This document shows, piece after piece, positions 23,242 through 31,624 of a DNA stretch of 48,755 nucleotides; position 1 is the stretch's first letter; the number at the start of each line of letters is the position of its first letter. Origin of the DNA: Candidatus Methylomirabilota bacterium (GTDB taxonomy: Bacteria > Methylomirabilota > Methylomirabilia > Rokubacteriales > CSP1-6); contig DATFVL010000295.1 in assembly GCA_035260325.1 (NCBI GenBank), forward strand, positions 1 to 48,755, given 5' to 3'. A program made the position numbers and the translations under genes. The notes beneath the pieces were generated by a model, which was given only the letters and a program-made list of their open reading frames with translations, was not told the DNA's origin and did no database searches.

Positions 23242-24153
23242 TCAGGCGAGCGTCCGGTCCACGACGGCGAGCGGGCTCCGCCCCTGGACGTACGTCACTT
23301 CCCGAAGTCCGAGGACGCCGCGGAGCCGGTCCTCGGGGACCTTCATCGGGCCGGGCGACGGCGCGGCGCCGGGCGCGGGCTGGGGGAACGCGGTGGACAT
23401 CGCGGTGTGGAACGCGACGTTGCCCTCGACCTTCTGGAGTACCTGATGGATGTGACCGTTCAGCACGGTCACCGAGCCGAAGCGCCTCACGTAGCCGAGC
23501 GCCTGCTCGCCGTCGGCCGTGGCCCAGCCCCACGTGGGATAGACCGCCCAGAGGGGCACGTGGGTGAAGACCACGATCGGCGCGCTGCTCGGCAGCCCCG
23601 CCACGTCCTTCTCGAGCCACTCGAGCTGCTCCACGCCGAGGCTCCCGAGGCCCTTCGCCTTGTAGCTCTCCACGTTGACGAGCCCGACGAAGTGGACGCC
23701 CCGGTAGTCGAAGCTCTGCCAGCCCCGCCCGCCGGCCGTGCCCCGTCCGTAGCGGCCGAGGTACTCCTTGCCGCCGTCGAGGAACACGTCGTTCTCCCCG
23801 GGCACGTAGAAGACGCGCTCCGTCTTGACGGTCTTCAGGAGCTCGCCGACCGCGTCGAACGCGCCGGGCTTCTGGGCATGGGTGAGGTCGCCCGTGTGCA
23901 GGACGAACGCCGGCGGGCTCGGCAGCGCGTTGATCTTCGCGATCGCCGTCTCCAGCGTCGCGGTCACGTCCGGGTTCGCCGGGCCCTTGAAGCCGATGTG
24001 CGAGTCGCTGATCTGGACGAAGCTGAAGTCGCCGCCCGCGGCGGCGTCGGCCGCGTGGGCGAGGGTGCGCGACGAGAGCACGCCGCCCGCCGCGCCCCAG
24101 AGCACGCCCGTCCCGACCCACGTCATGCATTCGAGGAATCCGCGCCGATCCAT
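23242..24153 (-). CDS. Exported metallophosphoesterase with Tat-like signal
   Basis: A 303-aa calcineurin-like phosphoesterase. The signal M-D-R-R-G-F-L-E plus a hydrophobic stretch to A-H-A (about 34) is Tat-like. Metal motifs are D50-S-H52, G-D89-L-T-H, F-T-H-V-P-L-W and N-G-H-I-H-Q. The usual G-N-H-D is G-E-N-D (119-122), so the catalytic His position differs. ATG 24153 is chosen for its AAGGAG 6 nt upstream. ATG 24186 would overlap the cupredoxin stop by 4 nt and is a possible alternative. It shares the operon and the ECF-type promoter of the cupredoxin, so a role in envelope redox or phosphate stress is plausible. Confidence 0.85.
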   Translation of the reverse strand: MDRRGFLECMTWVGTGVLWGAAGGVLSSRTLAHAADAAAGGDFSFVQISDSHIGFKGPANPDVTATLETAIAKINALPSPPAFVLHTGDLTHAQKPGAFDAVGELLKTVKTERVFYVPGENDVFLDGGKEYLGRYGRGTAGGRGWQSFDYRGVHFVGLVNVESYKAKGLGSLGVEQLEWLEKDVAGLPSSAPIVVFTHVPLWAVYPTWGWATADGEQALGYVRRFGSVTVLNGHIHQVLQKVEGNVAFHTAMSTAFPQPAPGAAPSPGPMKVPEDRLRGVLGLREVTYVQGRSPLAVVDRTLA

Positions 24154-24182
24154 GTGGTTCTCCTTGTCGTCGGGTGAGCGGC

Positions 24183-24524
24183 TCATCTCACCGTGATCGT
24201 GGACTTCATCTTCGGGTGGAGCGCGCAGAAGTAGTCGTAGGCGCCCGGCGTCGTGAACGTGTGCGCGAAGGCCTCGCCGCGCTCGAGCGCGGGCGAGGCG
24301 AAGGCGCCGCCCGCCGCCGTCACGGTGTGGATCTCGTCGTCGCGGTTGGTCCACGTCACCGTCGTGCCCGCCGGCACCGTCAGCGCCTCCGGCAGGAACG
24401 CGAAATGCTCGATGCCGACCCGTGCCTCGCGGACCGCGCCGTCCGACGTGAGCGCCGCCGGGAGCGTGGCCGCCAGCGCGACCAGCGCCGCGAGGCCGAG
24501 CGCCGGCAGGATGCGTGTCGTCAT
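24183..24524 (-). CDS. Cupredoxin (plastocyanin/azurin-like)
   Basis: A 113-aa exported blue-copper protein: signal peptide to about residue 26, then one beta-barrel. Copper ligands are visible as His in D-E-I-H-T-V-T, and Cys, His and Met in Y-F-C-A-L-H-P-K-M, the type 1 copper loop. V-P-A-G-T-T-V-T-W-T-N-R-D is the family's beta-strand signature. It would carry electrons or bind copper in the periplasm. The ATG at 24524 has GGAGGAAAC upstream. First gene after one half of the divergent GGAAC-N16-CGTT promoter pair. Confidence 0.92.
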   Translation of the reverse strand: MTTRILPALGLAALVALAATLPAALTSDGAVREARVGIEHFAFLPEALTVPAGTTVTWTNRDDEIHTVTAAGGAFASPALERGEAFAHTFTTPGAYDYFCALHPKMKSTITVR

Positions 24525-24551
24525 GAACTGTTTCCTCCCCTCACCCCCGCC

Positions 24552-24604
24552 AACGCGCGCGGCGGTCGAAGGTTCCGCGGGAACGAATCGCGCGGTCGCG
24601 CGTT
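24552..24604. promoter_or_regulatory. Divergent mirror-image ECF promoters (GGAAC-N16-CGTT on both strands)
   Basis: On the plus strand, GGAAC (24580-24584), 16 nt, CGTT (24601-24604) faces the ECF sigma gene. On the minus strand, GGAAC (24572-24576), 16 nt, CGTT (24552-24555) faces the cupredoxin gene. The two -35 boxes form an inverted repeat GTTCC-gcg-GGAAC. Both match the ECF consensus of the EcfG / SigE kind with identical spacing. The adjacent ECF sigma probably drives itself and the cupredoxin operon. Confidence 0.75.
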
Positions 24605-24643
24605 GCGCAAGGTGAAGGCGCGGGCTGATAGACTCGACCACGC

Positions 24644-25189
24644 ATGCGAAGTCGGGACACGGGTGATGCGGGTGCCGTCCTCGGGCGGGAGGCGCTGGCC
24701 TACGTCGACACCCTGCACAATCTGGCGCGCTACCTCACGGGTAACGAGACCGACGCCGAGGACCTCGTGCAGGAGACCTACGCGCGCGCCCTCAAGGCCG
24801 CAGACCAGTTCACGCCGGGCACGAATCTCAAGGCGTGGCTGTTCAGAATTCTACGAAACAGTTTTCTCAGCTCGTACCGGCGGCAGCGCGCGAGCCCGCT
24901 CGTGGGCGGGCTCGACACGGTGGACCCGGCGAACCAGGGCGTCGCCGACGAGGCGTGGCTCCGCGACGACGTCGAGCTCGACCGGCTCAGGAAGCTCGTC
25001 GCGGCGGAGATCGAGGCCGCGCTGATGACGCTCAGCGAGGAGGCGCGCACGGTGATCCTCCTCGACCTCGAGGGCCTGACGGAGACGGAGGTGGCCGAGG
25101 TCGTCGGCTGCGCCGTCGGTACGGTGAAGTCGCGCCTGGCGCGCGCGCGGTCGGCGCTCCGGCTGCGGCTCAAGGACTACGCGAGATAA
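24644..25189 (+). CDS. ECF sigma factor (sigma-70 family)
   Basis: A 181-aa ECF sigma. Region 2 has [17 protein letters not shown] and [11 protein letters not shown]. Region 4 has [27 protein letters not shown] and [12 protein letters not shown]. It is followed after 2 nt by its zinc-finger anti-sigma and preceded by a GGAAC-N16-CGTT promoter, so it is probably autoregulated. The mirrored promoter on the cupredoxin side defines a likely regulon member. Confidence 0.93.
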   Translation: MRSRDTGDAGAVLGREALAYVDTLHNLARYLTGNETDAEDLVQETYARALKAADQFTPGTNLKAWLFRILRNSFLSSYRRQRASPLVGGLDTVDPANQGVADEAWLRDDVELDRLRKLVAAEIEAALMTLSEEARTVILLDLEGLTETEVAEVVGCAVGTVKSRLARARSALRLRLKDYAR

Positions 25190-25191
25190 GC

Positions 25192-25983
25192 ATGGACTGC
25201 GAGGACGTCCGGCTCCAGCTGCACGAGTACCAGCGCGGCCAGCTCGGTCCGGAGCTGCACCGGGAGGTCCGCGCCCATCTCGAGCGCTGTCCGGCCTGTG
25301 CCCACGAGGATGCCGCGGAGCACGCGCTCACCGAGGTGCTCGAGCGGAAGCTGCCGCAGCACCCGGCCTCGCTCGCCCTGAAGCGGCGCCTGGCGGCTCG
25401 GTGGCCCGCGGCGTCCCCCGCGCCGCGCGTCTGGTGGAGCGGATGGCGCCGTGCGCTCGTGCCGGCGCTCGCGGCGGCCGTCGTGCTCGCCGTCGGGCTC
25501 CCGCTCTGGCGCGCGCTCGCGCCGGGAGGGCGCGAAGGCGCGGCGGGCATGGTCGCCGAAGCCATCAACGACCACGTGCGCCTGCTCCAGCGCGACCGGC
25601 CGCTCGACGTCGAGAGCGGCGGCATCCACCAGGTCAGGCCGTGGTTCGCGGGCCGCCTGGACTTCGCGCCGGTCGTCGCCTTCGAGGGCGACGCGGAGTT
25701 TCCGCTCCAGGGCGGCGCCGTCGGCTACTTCCTGGACCGCAAGGCGGCGGTGTTCGTCTACAAGCGCAGGCTCCACCCCGTCTCGCTCCTCGTCTTCCGC
25801 GCCGACGGGCTCCCCTGGCCCGAGCGCGGCCTCACGCCGGTCGGCGCCGTCGCCGGTTACGCGACCGTCGCGCGGGGTTTCAACGTGATCCTCTGGCGCG
25901 CCGGCGATCTCGGCTACGCGCTCGTGTCCGACGTGGATGCGCAGGAGCTCGCCCGGCTCGCGGCGAAGCTCGCGCGCGACTGA
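25192..25983 (+). CDS. Transmembrane anti-sigma factor (zf-HC2)
   Basis: A 263-aa protein. The N-terminal zinc finger is M-D-C3-E-D-V-R ... H29-L-E-R-C33-P-A-C36, typical of RsrA/ChrR-like anti-sigma domains. A TM helix lies at about 88-107, and a periplasmic domain of about 150 residues follows, with V-A-E-A-I-N-D-H-V-R, F-A-P-V-V-A-F-E-G-D and R-G-F-N-V-I-L-W-R-A-G-D-L-G-Y-A. That C-terminal layout is common in anti-sigmas of this kind. It should restrain the upstream sigma. It ends 1 nt from the convergent TPR membrane protein. Confidence 0.88.
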   Translation: MDCEDVRLQLHEYQRGQLGPELHREVRAHLERCPACAHEDAAEHALTEVLERKLPQHPASLALKRRLAARWPAASPAPRVWWSGWRRALVPALAAAVVLAVGLPLWRALAPGGREGAAGMVAEAINDHVRLLQRDRPLDVESGGIHQVRPWFAGRLDFAPVVAFEGDAEFPLQGGAVGYFLDRKAAVFVYKRRLHPVSLLVFRADGLPWPERGLTPVGAVAGYATVARGFNVILWRAGDLGYALVSDVDAQELARLAAKLARD

Positions 25984-25984
25984 C

Positions 25985-27970
25985 TCAGCGGCCGTCCCCG
26001 AACGTCACCCCGCCCGGCGGAGTCCGGCGCGCGTCCTGCCAGGCGGCGGCCACGTGCAGGGCGAGGCAGAGCGCGAGCACGACCCACGCCCACACCGGCG
26101 TGGACAGCGGCTCCGGCGCCATCGGGAGCCCGATCCAGCTGTGGCTCGGCCCCGCGATGGTCCGCAGCAGGCGGTCGAGCCCGAGGAGGGTCAGCGCGGC
26201 GGCCACCGTGAGGCCGCACACGAGGCCGCCGAGGACGGAGAACGGCGCGGGTCCGCCGGGCACCGCCCACGCCGCGAACCGCGCCACGCGCGGGAGCCAC
26301 GCGCCGGCCAGCGCGCCGAGGCCGAAGAGGAGCACCGCGACGGCCAGGATCCCGAGGACACCCGTGCGCGGCCCGGCGCCCGCGGCGATAAACACCTCGT
26401 CCGGGGCCGTGGTGACGCCGAGCCTGAGGCGCTCGCGGAGCGGGATCGTCTCCGCCATTTCCTTGAAGACCGCATCGTCCGGCGGCGCGACGACGTACTT
26501 GCCGCCCGCGCGCGTCGCGCGCGCCTCCTGGCGCGCGTACTCGAGCCAGCGGTCGCGCGCCGGACTCGCGGGTCGCGCCAGGAGCCAGCGCTCGACGTCG
26601 GGCGCCGCCGCGGCGTCGCCGAGCAGCGCGATCGGCGTGCCGGCGTAGGTGCCGAGCAGGGTCAGCCAGCCGGCCACCAGCGTGGAGACGACGAGCGCCG
26701 CGCAGAGCACCGCGAGCAGGGAGATCAGGTCCGCCGCCCGCGGGCGCGGCAGCCAGGCGCGCCAGCCCGCGACCGCGCCGGCCGCGCGCCGGCGGCCGAG
26801 CGCGATGCCGCCGCGAAACCCGCTGACCAGCGCGAGCCCGAGCACGCCGAACCACGCGCCGAGGAGGAACGGGATCGCCGGGTCGAGACGGTCGACGAGC
26901 CCGCGAAGGTTGGCGAAGAGGGTCGTCCGCGCGATGGCGGCGCGCTCGTCCCACTTCCGGGCGAGGTCGTCCCGCCCGCGGGCGCGCATCCACGCCGCGA
27001 CCGTCTCCCACGCCCGGTCGAGCCATTCGGCGCGGGGGGACACGGTCGCGAGCCTCGCGACAACTTCATCGTAACGCTCGACGTCGCCGGCGGCGGCGAG
27101 CTGGCCGATCTTGTCCCGGGGCGGCGTGAGGAGCACGAGCGGGGTGAGCAGGGTATGCACGCGCTCGGGGCGGATGCCCGCCTCCTTCATGCCGGCGAAG
27201 CCGCGGGCGAAGGCGCGGCGGGCGGGCTCGCGCGCGTCGTCGACCTCGAGGGCCGACGAGACGCTCAGCAGGTCGCTCCAGGACGCGGCGGGCAGGTCGG
27301 CCGCGGCGGCGAACGCGCGCCCGGCCTGGTCCCGCCGCCCCGCGGCCGCAAGGAGGCGGCCCCGGTACGTCGGGTAGAACGGATTCGTCGGGTCCGCGGC
27401 CTCGGCGCGCTCGAAGGCCGCGATCGCCGCGTCGCGTGCGGTGGGCGCGAGCGCCTGCGCGTTGCCGCCGCCGTAGCCCGCCACCAGCGTGCGCGCGTCG
27501 CGCGCCGCCGCGCCGCCCAGGTAGCTCCAGAAGCCTCGGCCGGGGCGCGGCCCGTCGGGCCGGAAGGACATCGTCATCCGATCGCGAGGCTCCATGCCGG
27601 CGAGGGTCGCGACGGTCACGAGCAGGGCGGGCTCATGGCCCTCCGCGCGCGCCGCCAGCGCCACGATCGACGCCGGGAACCGCGTGCGGCGGACCACGCG
27701 CCCGCGGGCGGCGTCGACCTCCAGCAGGTCGCTCCCGATCGCGTAGAAGGCGCGGCGGCCGAGGGTCGCAGGACCGACGGCGGTGTCCGCCTTCTTCTTC
27801 CCCTCGCCGAGTCCCGGGTGCGCGATGGACCAGCGCTCGGCCCCGCGCGCGTCGAGCCCGACCACGCGGCCCGGCTGAGCCTCGACGCGGATGGCCTCCG
27901 CCGCGAGGACCGGCGCGGCGGTGAGCAGGGAGAGGCACGTCGCGAGGGCGAGGCAGCGCTCACGGGCCAT
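25985..27970 (-). CDS. Large membrane protein with TPR-like periplasmic domain
   Basis: A 661-aa protein: signal peptide to about 24 (A-P-V-L-A-A-E), then a beta-rich part with V-V-G-L-D-A-R-G-A-E-R-W that resembles PQQ/beta-propeller blades. A helical TPR-like region follows (A-F-E-R-A-E-A-A-D-P-T-N-P-F-Y-P-T-Y-R-G-R-L). About six TM helices occupy the second half (around 370, 420, 530, 560, 600 and 630). ATG 27970 is preferred because GGGAAGG lies 5-6 nt before it; GTG 27976, overlapping the upstream stop as GTGA, is the alternative. Function unknown. Confidence 0.7.
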   Translation of the reverse strand: MARERCLALATCLSLLTAAPVLAAEAIRVEAQPGRVVGLDARGAERWSIAHPGLGEGKKKADTAVGPATLGRRAFYAIGSDLLEVDAARGRVVRRTRFPASIVALAARAEGHEPALLVTVATLAGMEPRDRMTMSFRPDGPRPGRGFWSYLGGAAARDARTLVAGYGGGNAQALAPTARDAAIAAFERAEAADPTNPFYPTYRGRLLAAAGRRDQAGRAFAAAADLPAASWSDLLSVSSALEVDDAREPARRAFARGFAGMKEAGIRPERVHTLLTPLVLLTPPRDKIGQLAAAGDVERYDEVVARLATVSPRAEWLDRAWETVAAWMRARGRDDLARKWDERAAIARTTLFANLRGLVDRLDPAIPFLLGAWFGVLGLALVSGFRGGIALGRRRAAGAVAGWRAWLPRPRAADLISLLAVLCAALVVSTLVAGWLTLLGTYAGTPIALLGDAAAAPDVERWLLARPASPARDRWLEYARQEARATRAGGKYVVAPPDDAVFKEMAETIPLRERLRLGVTTAPDEVFIAAGAGPRTGVLGILAVAVLLFGLGALAGAWLPRVARFAAWAVPGGPAPFSVLGGLVCGLTVAAALTLLGLDRLLRTIAGPSHSWIGLPMAPEPLSTPVWAWVVLALCLALHVAAAWQDARRTPPGGVTFGDGR

Positions 27971-27972
27971 CG

Positions 27973-28878
27973 TCACCTTCCCGAGATCGTCCGGCCGAAG
28001 CGTTGCTCGACGACGTGCGCGACCGCCGAAAAGTCCTGTCCGCCCCAGCCCTTCGCGGCGGTCTCGGCGTAGGCGGCCAGCGTCTCGCGGAGGACGGGCA
28101 TGTGCGCGAGGCTCGCGCCCGCCATCCGCGTCGCGAGCGCGACGTCTTTCAGCATGAGCTCGGCCGTGAAGGTCGGCTCGAAGTCGCCCACGACGAGCCT
28201 GAGGGCGCGCCGGTCGAAGTAGGTGGAGTAGGCCATGCCGCCGCCGTTCTTCACGACTTCGTAATAGGTCTTCGGGTCCACGCCGAGGGTGACGCAGAGA
28301 GCCAGCGACTCGGCGACGGCCACCGCGTTGACCGCGCCCAGCGCGTTGTGGAGGAGCTTGATCCGGTTGCCGGTGCCGGAGGGGCCGACGTACATCGTGA
28401 GGCGCCCCATGACGGCGAGCAGCGGCTGGATCCGGGGAAGCGCGTCACGGTCCCCGCCGACCATGAAGAAGATCTCGCCCGACTCCGCCTGCGGTGAGGA
28501 GCCGAGCATCGGCGTGTCCATGTGCGTGACGCCGAGGGCCCGCGCCTTCTCGTGGATCGCCTGCGACACCTCGGGGCTCACCGTCGAGCAGTCGCAGCTG
28601 ACGAGGCCGCTCCGCGCGCCCGCGAGGATGCCGTCGGTGCCGAGGTAGGTCTCCGTGACGATCGCGTCGTTCGGCAGCGCCGTGAACAGCACGCCGACGC
28701 CCGCCGCCACGTCGCGCGGCCGCGCCTCCGCCGTGACGCTCCCCGTCGCGGCGGCCCGCGCCGCCGCCCCCGGGTCGACGTCGAACACGTGGACGGTGTA
28801 GCCCGCCTTCGCCAGGTTCCGGGCCATGGGCCCGCCCATCCGGCCCAGCCCGATGAAGCCGACCGCTCCCTTGCTCAT
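27973..28878 (-). CDS. NAD(P)-dependent beta-hydroxyacid dehydrogenase (HIBADH/GlxR family)
   Basis: A 301-aa 3-hydroxyisobutyrate dehydrogenase-family protein. G-F-I-G-L-G-R-M-G-G-P-M-A is the Rossmann motif (7-19), D-T-P-M-L-G-S-S the substrate loop, and catalytic Lys174 is in G-N-R-I-K-L-L-H-N-A-L. The substrate may be 3-hydroxyisobutyrate, tartronate semialdehyde or a related compound. D-V-D after beta-2 suggests NAD. The ATG at 28878 has GGGAGGG upstream. The stop overlaps the following membrane protein gene. Confidence 0.9.
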   Translation of the reverse strand: MSKGAVGFIGLGRMGGPMARNLAKAGYTVHVFDVDPGAAARAAATGSVTAEARPRDVAAGVGVLFTALPNDAIVTETYLGTDGILAGARSGLVSCDCSTVSPEVSQAIHEKARALGVTHMDTPMLGSSPQAESGEIFFMVGGDRDALPRIQPLLAVMGRLTMYVGPSGTGNRIKLLHNALGAVNAVAVAESLALCVTLGVDPKTYYEVVKNGGGMAYSTYFDRRALRLVVGDFEPTFTAELMLKDVALATRMAGASLAHMPVLRETLAAYAETAAKGWGGQDFSAVAHVVEQRFGRTISGR

Positions 28879-29009
28879 CGTCCCTCCCAGGCCCTTCACC
28901 GGCCGCCGCGCCGCCCTATGATCCGGCAGCCGAGTGGTGTTGTCATCCAGGGATTGCGCCTCGATCGGGAGGATCGGGATGCATCGGCGGCTGACCGCGG
29001 GAAGCGTGA

Positions 29010-29023
29010 GGGGCTGACGCCCC
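29010..29023 (-). terminator. Hairpin directly after the AbrB gene
   Basis: GGGGC (29010-29014) pairs with GCCCC (29019-29023) around TGAC, beginning 3 nt after the AbrB stop codon on the minus strand. No U-tract follows. Confidence 0.3.
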
Positions 29024-29026
29024 CGA

Positions 29027-29236
29027 TCAGACGCGATCCTGCTTGTCGCGGAAGGCGCGGCCGCTGACGCCGGAGGCGAGGCCGCGGTAGGCACGCATCG
29101 GACGTTCGGGTATCAGGTAGATCACGCGGCCCTTGTCGAGCACGGTGAGCCTCGCGCCTGGACGAAGTCGCAGCCGCTCCCGCACCTCGCGTGGGAGCGT
29201 GAGCCGAAATCGGTTCGACAGCGTGATCGTCTTCAT
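29027..29236 (-). CDS. AbrB/MazE/SpoVT-family DNA-binding protein
   Basis: A 69-aa swapped-hairpin AbrB protein: K-T-I-T-L-S-N-R-F-R-L-T-L-P-R-E-V-R-E-R-L-R-L-R-P at 2-26 (family form x-x-x-G-Q-V-T-L-P-x-x-x-R-x-x-L), then V-L-D-K-G-R-V-I-Y-L-I-P. The C-terminal 20 residues are basic and lack similarity to toxin-binding tails. No toxin gene lies next to it. There is no Shine-Dalgarno. An 8-bp inverted repeat overlapping the -10 box sits just upstream, so autorepression by the dimer is likely. Confidence 0.82.
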   Translation of the reverse strand: MKTITLSNRFRLTLPREVRERLRLRPGARLTVLDKGRVIYLIPERPMRAYRGLASGVSGRAFRDKQDRV

Positions 29237-29241
29237 CGCAG

Positions 29242-29278
29242 TGCTACGCAAGCGTAGCAGCCCTCGGCCCACAGTCAA
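29242..29278 (-). promoter_or_regulatory. Promoter with overlapping operator palindrome for the AbrB gene
   Basis: On the minus strand TTGACT (29273-29278), 16 nt, then TACGCT (29251-29256). The -10 box lies within the inverted repeat TGCTACGC-aa-GCGTAGCA (29242-29259), which starts 5 nt upstream of the ATG. A dimer bound there would block polymerase. Confidence 0.6.
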
Positions 29279-29292
29279 TGCCGGGAGCCTGC

Positions 29293-30339
29293 CTAGAGGA
29301 CCGCGGCGTGCACCACCTGCCCCTCGGCGACGAGCGCCGCGCCGCGCTGCTTGTCGAGGCGGAACTCGAAGAGCGCCCCGACGCCGGCGCCGCGCCGGAG
29401 CGAGCCCTCGACGGCCGCGGCCCGCCGCAGCAGCTCCTCCACCCGGGCGCGCCGCTCGCGCTCGTTCACGTCGCGAATCGCCCCGCGGTCGTAGGTCTCG
29501 AGGGCGTGGGCGCGGAGAAGCTTCGGCCACTCCCCCGCGAAGAGCGCCGCGTCCTGGAAGAGGTCGAGCCCCGCGAACGTCCCGCCGGCGAAGACGGCCG
29601 CGCCCAGCGCCCCCGGCGCGGTCCGCGCGTCGAGCGTACGCTCGACCTCGGCCTGGTGCGCCTTGACCTCGGGCTTGTCGTAGATGGCCTGGTAGCTCCC
29701 GCTCGGTGACGGCGCGGCGGCGCGCGCGGCGTAGCGGCTCACCTCGGCCCAGACCTCGGCCTGGCTCTTCCGCTCCATCACCTTCGAGCGGAGCTGGGGC
29801 GCCGCGAACGTCCCGCGCGCGCCGAAGCCCATCCCGCCACCGCCCACGCTCCAGCGTCCCTGCTCGACGCAGTAGACCTGGAGATCCACCGGGCCGGAGC
29901 GGGGCGGGAGGAGGACGTCCTCGGTGACGACGCGGTTCTGCTTGCCGCCGAGCAGGATTTCGCCCGCGAGGAGGAGCACGTGCGTCTTGCCGCGGTTGTC
30001 CACCACGAGCGAAGGCACCGTCGCGCTCTCGCGCTCGGTGATCACGAGGTCGCCCCGCGCGCGCGCGTCCTCGAGCGTCGCGATCGCGAGCGGCGCCGCG
30101 GCCGCGGGGCCGTGGAGCCAGAAGACGTGGAGCGCCCCGTGGGACTTCTGGTCGCCCACCTTCACGGCGGCGACGAGCCTCCGCCACTCGGGGCTCACCT
30201 GCCCGGTCGCGTACGGCACGTCGCCGTCTCGGGGCGTGCCGCCCAGGATCCTGATCCGGTCGGCCCACGCCCCGGCCGGGCCTACGAGGGTCACACCGGT
30301 CGCCGCCGCCAGCCCCGCAAGGAATTCCCGCTTCGTCAT
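29293..30339 (-). CDS. Exported ARPP-1-like protein (DUF6569 type)
   Basis: A 348-aa protein with a signal peptide (M-T-K-R-E-F-L-A-G-L-A-A-A-T-G-V-T-L, cleaved near A-W-A-D). The core holds L-L-A-G-E-I-L-L-G-G-K-Q-N-R-V-V, D-V-L-L-P-P-R-S-G and V-Y-C-V-E-Q-G-R-W, which I associate with the ARPP-1 (DUF6569) family, of unknown biochemical role. Two long helical stretches rich in Arg/Glu follow. ATG 30339 is chosen over 30357 for its GAAGGAGGG 8 nt upstream. A GGAAC-N17-GTCTA element at 30376-30402 suggests ECF-sigma control. Confidence 0.72.
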   Translation of the reverse strand: MTKREFLAGLAAATGVTLVGPAGAWADRIRILGGTPRDGDVPYATGQVSPEWRRLVAAVKVGDQKSHGALHVFWLHGPAAAAPLAIATLEDARARGDLVITERESATVPSLVVDNRGKTHVLLLAGEILLGGKQNRVVTEDVLLPPRSGPVDLQVYCVEQGRWSVGGGGMGFGARGTFAAPQLRSKVMERKSQAEVWAEVSRYAARAAAPSPSGSYQAIYDKPEVKAHQAEVERTLDARTAPGALGAAVFAGGTFAGLDLFQDAALFAGEWPKLLRAHALETYDRGAIRDVNERERRARVEELLRRAAAVEGSLRRGAGVGALFEFRLDKQRGAALVAEGQVVHAAVL

Positions 30340-30375
30340 CGTCGTGCCCTCCTTCATGGTGAGTCGTCTACCCGT

Positions 30376-30402
30376 TAGACCGGGGGCGGGCACGGGAGTT
30401 CC
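30376..30402 (-). promoter_or_regulatory. Possible ECF promoter (GGAAC-N17-GTCTA)
   Basis: On the minus strand GGAAC (30398-30402), 17 nt, GTCTA (30376-30380), like RpoE-type ECF promoters. GTCTA is also one arm of the 5-bp inverted repeat GTCTA-N5-TAGAC at 30366-30380. It lies 37 nt upstream of ATG 30339. Confidence 0.4.
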
Positions 30403-30512
30403 CGGAAGGGACGACGACGGCGAGGGCGCGAGGCCGCGCCCGGAAGCGGGCGAGAGCGCGCCGGCAGGGCACGATCAGGAGGCCGAGGAGCTGCGGGCCC
30501 GAGCGCCGGCGG

Positions 30513-31586
30513 CTAGAAGACCTCCGCCAGGTTGAGCGGCCGCGGCTCGCGGCGCCGGTGGGCGGGGCCGAAGTGCTCGGCGAGGCCCTGGCAGATCAGC
30601 GGCAGCGCGATCGTCACGTCGGCGAAGCACATGACGTTGTCGCCGCCCTTGGCCTCCTTGCCCCACGAGATGCACTCGGTCGTGAGCGCCGCGCCGCCGA
30701 GGCCGCCGAAGATCGTGTTGTCGGTCGTGATCTGGATCGCCGCGACGTGGGGCTTCGCCGACTGGTTGCCGTGCCGCGACGAGACGCTCGTGGCCGTGAT
30801 CTGGAGGAAGTCCTTGGGCACCCCGCCGCCCAGGAACACGACGGAGGTCCCCCGGCCCGACGCCATGGCCTCATCCATCATGTCGGTCGCGACCTTGTAG
30901 TCGCGGAAGAAGTCCACGACGGGCGCCATCTCGGCCTTCTTGGCCTTGTCGTAGCCCTCGCCGATCGGCCCGTCGGGCAGGCCGCAGCAGAAGACCGGCA
31001 CCTGGTTACGGGCCGCCGTCGCCAGGATCGAGCGCCTGAAGCCGCGGGCGTCGAGCCAGAGCCCCATCTCGTGCAGGAAGCGCACGGTCGTGATCGCGGG
31101 CTTGCGCCAGCGCTCGGCGAGGTCGTCGATGAACGCGCTCGTCACGAGCGTCTCGAGCTGGTCGTAGCGCTCCTTGGAGACGATGTGGTCGTAGAAGCGG
31201 TAGTAGCCCTCGGACCACAGATCGACGTCGTCCACGTCGTCGGCGTCCACGCGGTACACCCGCGTGCCGTCCATCTGCTCGAGGAGGTCCTCGGTGATGT
31301 TGGCCGAGGTGGACGCGAGCACGTCCACGTAGCCGCGCTCCAGCAGCCAGGTCACGAGCGGCCACATGCCGGCGCTCGACATCGAGGCGGCGTAGCCGAG
31401 GCAGATGAGGCTCCGCCCCTCGATCATCCGCTTCCAGGTCGCGAACGCCTCGCCGAGCTGGCGCCCCTGGAAGGCCGAGCGGCGCATCTTGCCGAGCATG
31501 GCGAGGACGGAGGGCGTCTGCCCCTCGAACACCGTCATCGGCTCGCGGATGAGACCCGGGTCCTCGTACCGGCGCATGCTCGCCAT
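30513..31586 (-). CDS. Deoxyhypusine synthase-like protein (bacterial)
   Basis: A 357-aa DHS-family protein. G-Y-A-A-S-M-S-S-A-G at 64-73 and A-S-T-S-A-N-I-T-E-D at 91-100 match the NAD-binding region. F-L-G-G-G-V-P-K and E-C-I-S-W-G-K310-E-A carry the family signature, K310 matching the lysine that forms the enzyme-aminobutyl imine. Bacterial members often act as homospermidine synthase or on unknown acceptors, because bacteria lack eIF5A. The ATG at 31586 has AAGGAGA 7 nt upstream. It follows the SpeD gene by 38 nt on the same strand, so both belong to polyamine metabolism. Confidence 0.9.
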   Translation of the reverse strand: MASMRRYEDPGLIREPMTVFEGQTPSVLAMLGKMRRSAFQGRQLGEAFATWKRMIEGRSLICLGYAASMSSAGMWPLVTWLLERGYVDVLASTSANITEDLLEQMDGTRVYRVDADDVDDVDLWSEGYYRFYDHIVSKERYDQLETLVTSAFIDDLAERWRKPAITTVRFLHEMGLWLDARGFRRSILATAARNQVPVFCCGLPDGPIGEGYDKAKKAEMAPVVDFFRDYKVATDMMDEAMASGRGTSVVFLGGGVPKDFLQITATSVSSRHGNQSAKPHVAAIQITTDNTIFGGLGGAALTTECISWGKEAKGGDNVMCFADVTIALPLICQGLAEHFGPAHRRREPRPLNLAEVF

Positions 31587-31624
31587 CCTGTCTCTCCTTA
31601 TCGACTCGCCTCGGACGGCGAGGA

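Noticed and set aside
29027-29236. AbrB-like protein as antitoxin of a toxin-antitoxin pair
   Set aside because: No PIN, MazF or other toxin ORF lies on either side; the flanks hold a dehydrogenase and an ARPP-1-like protein.
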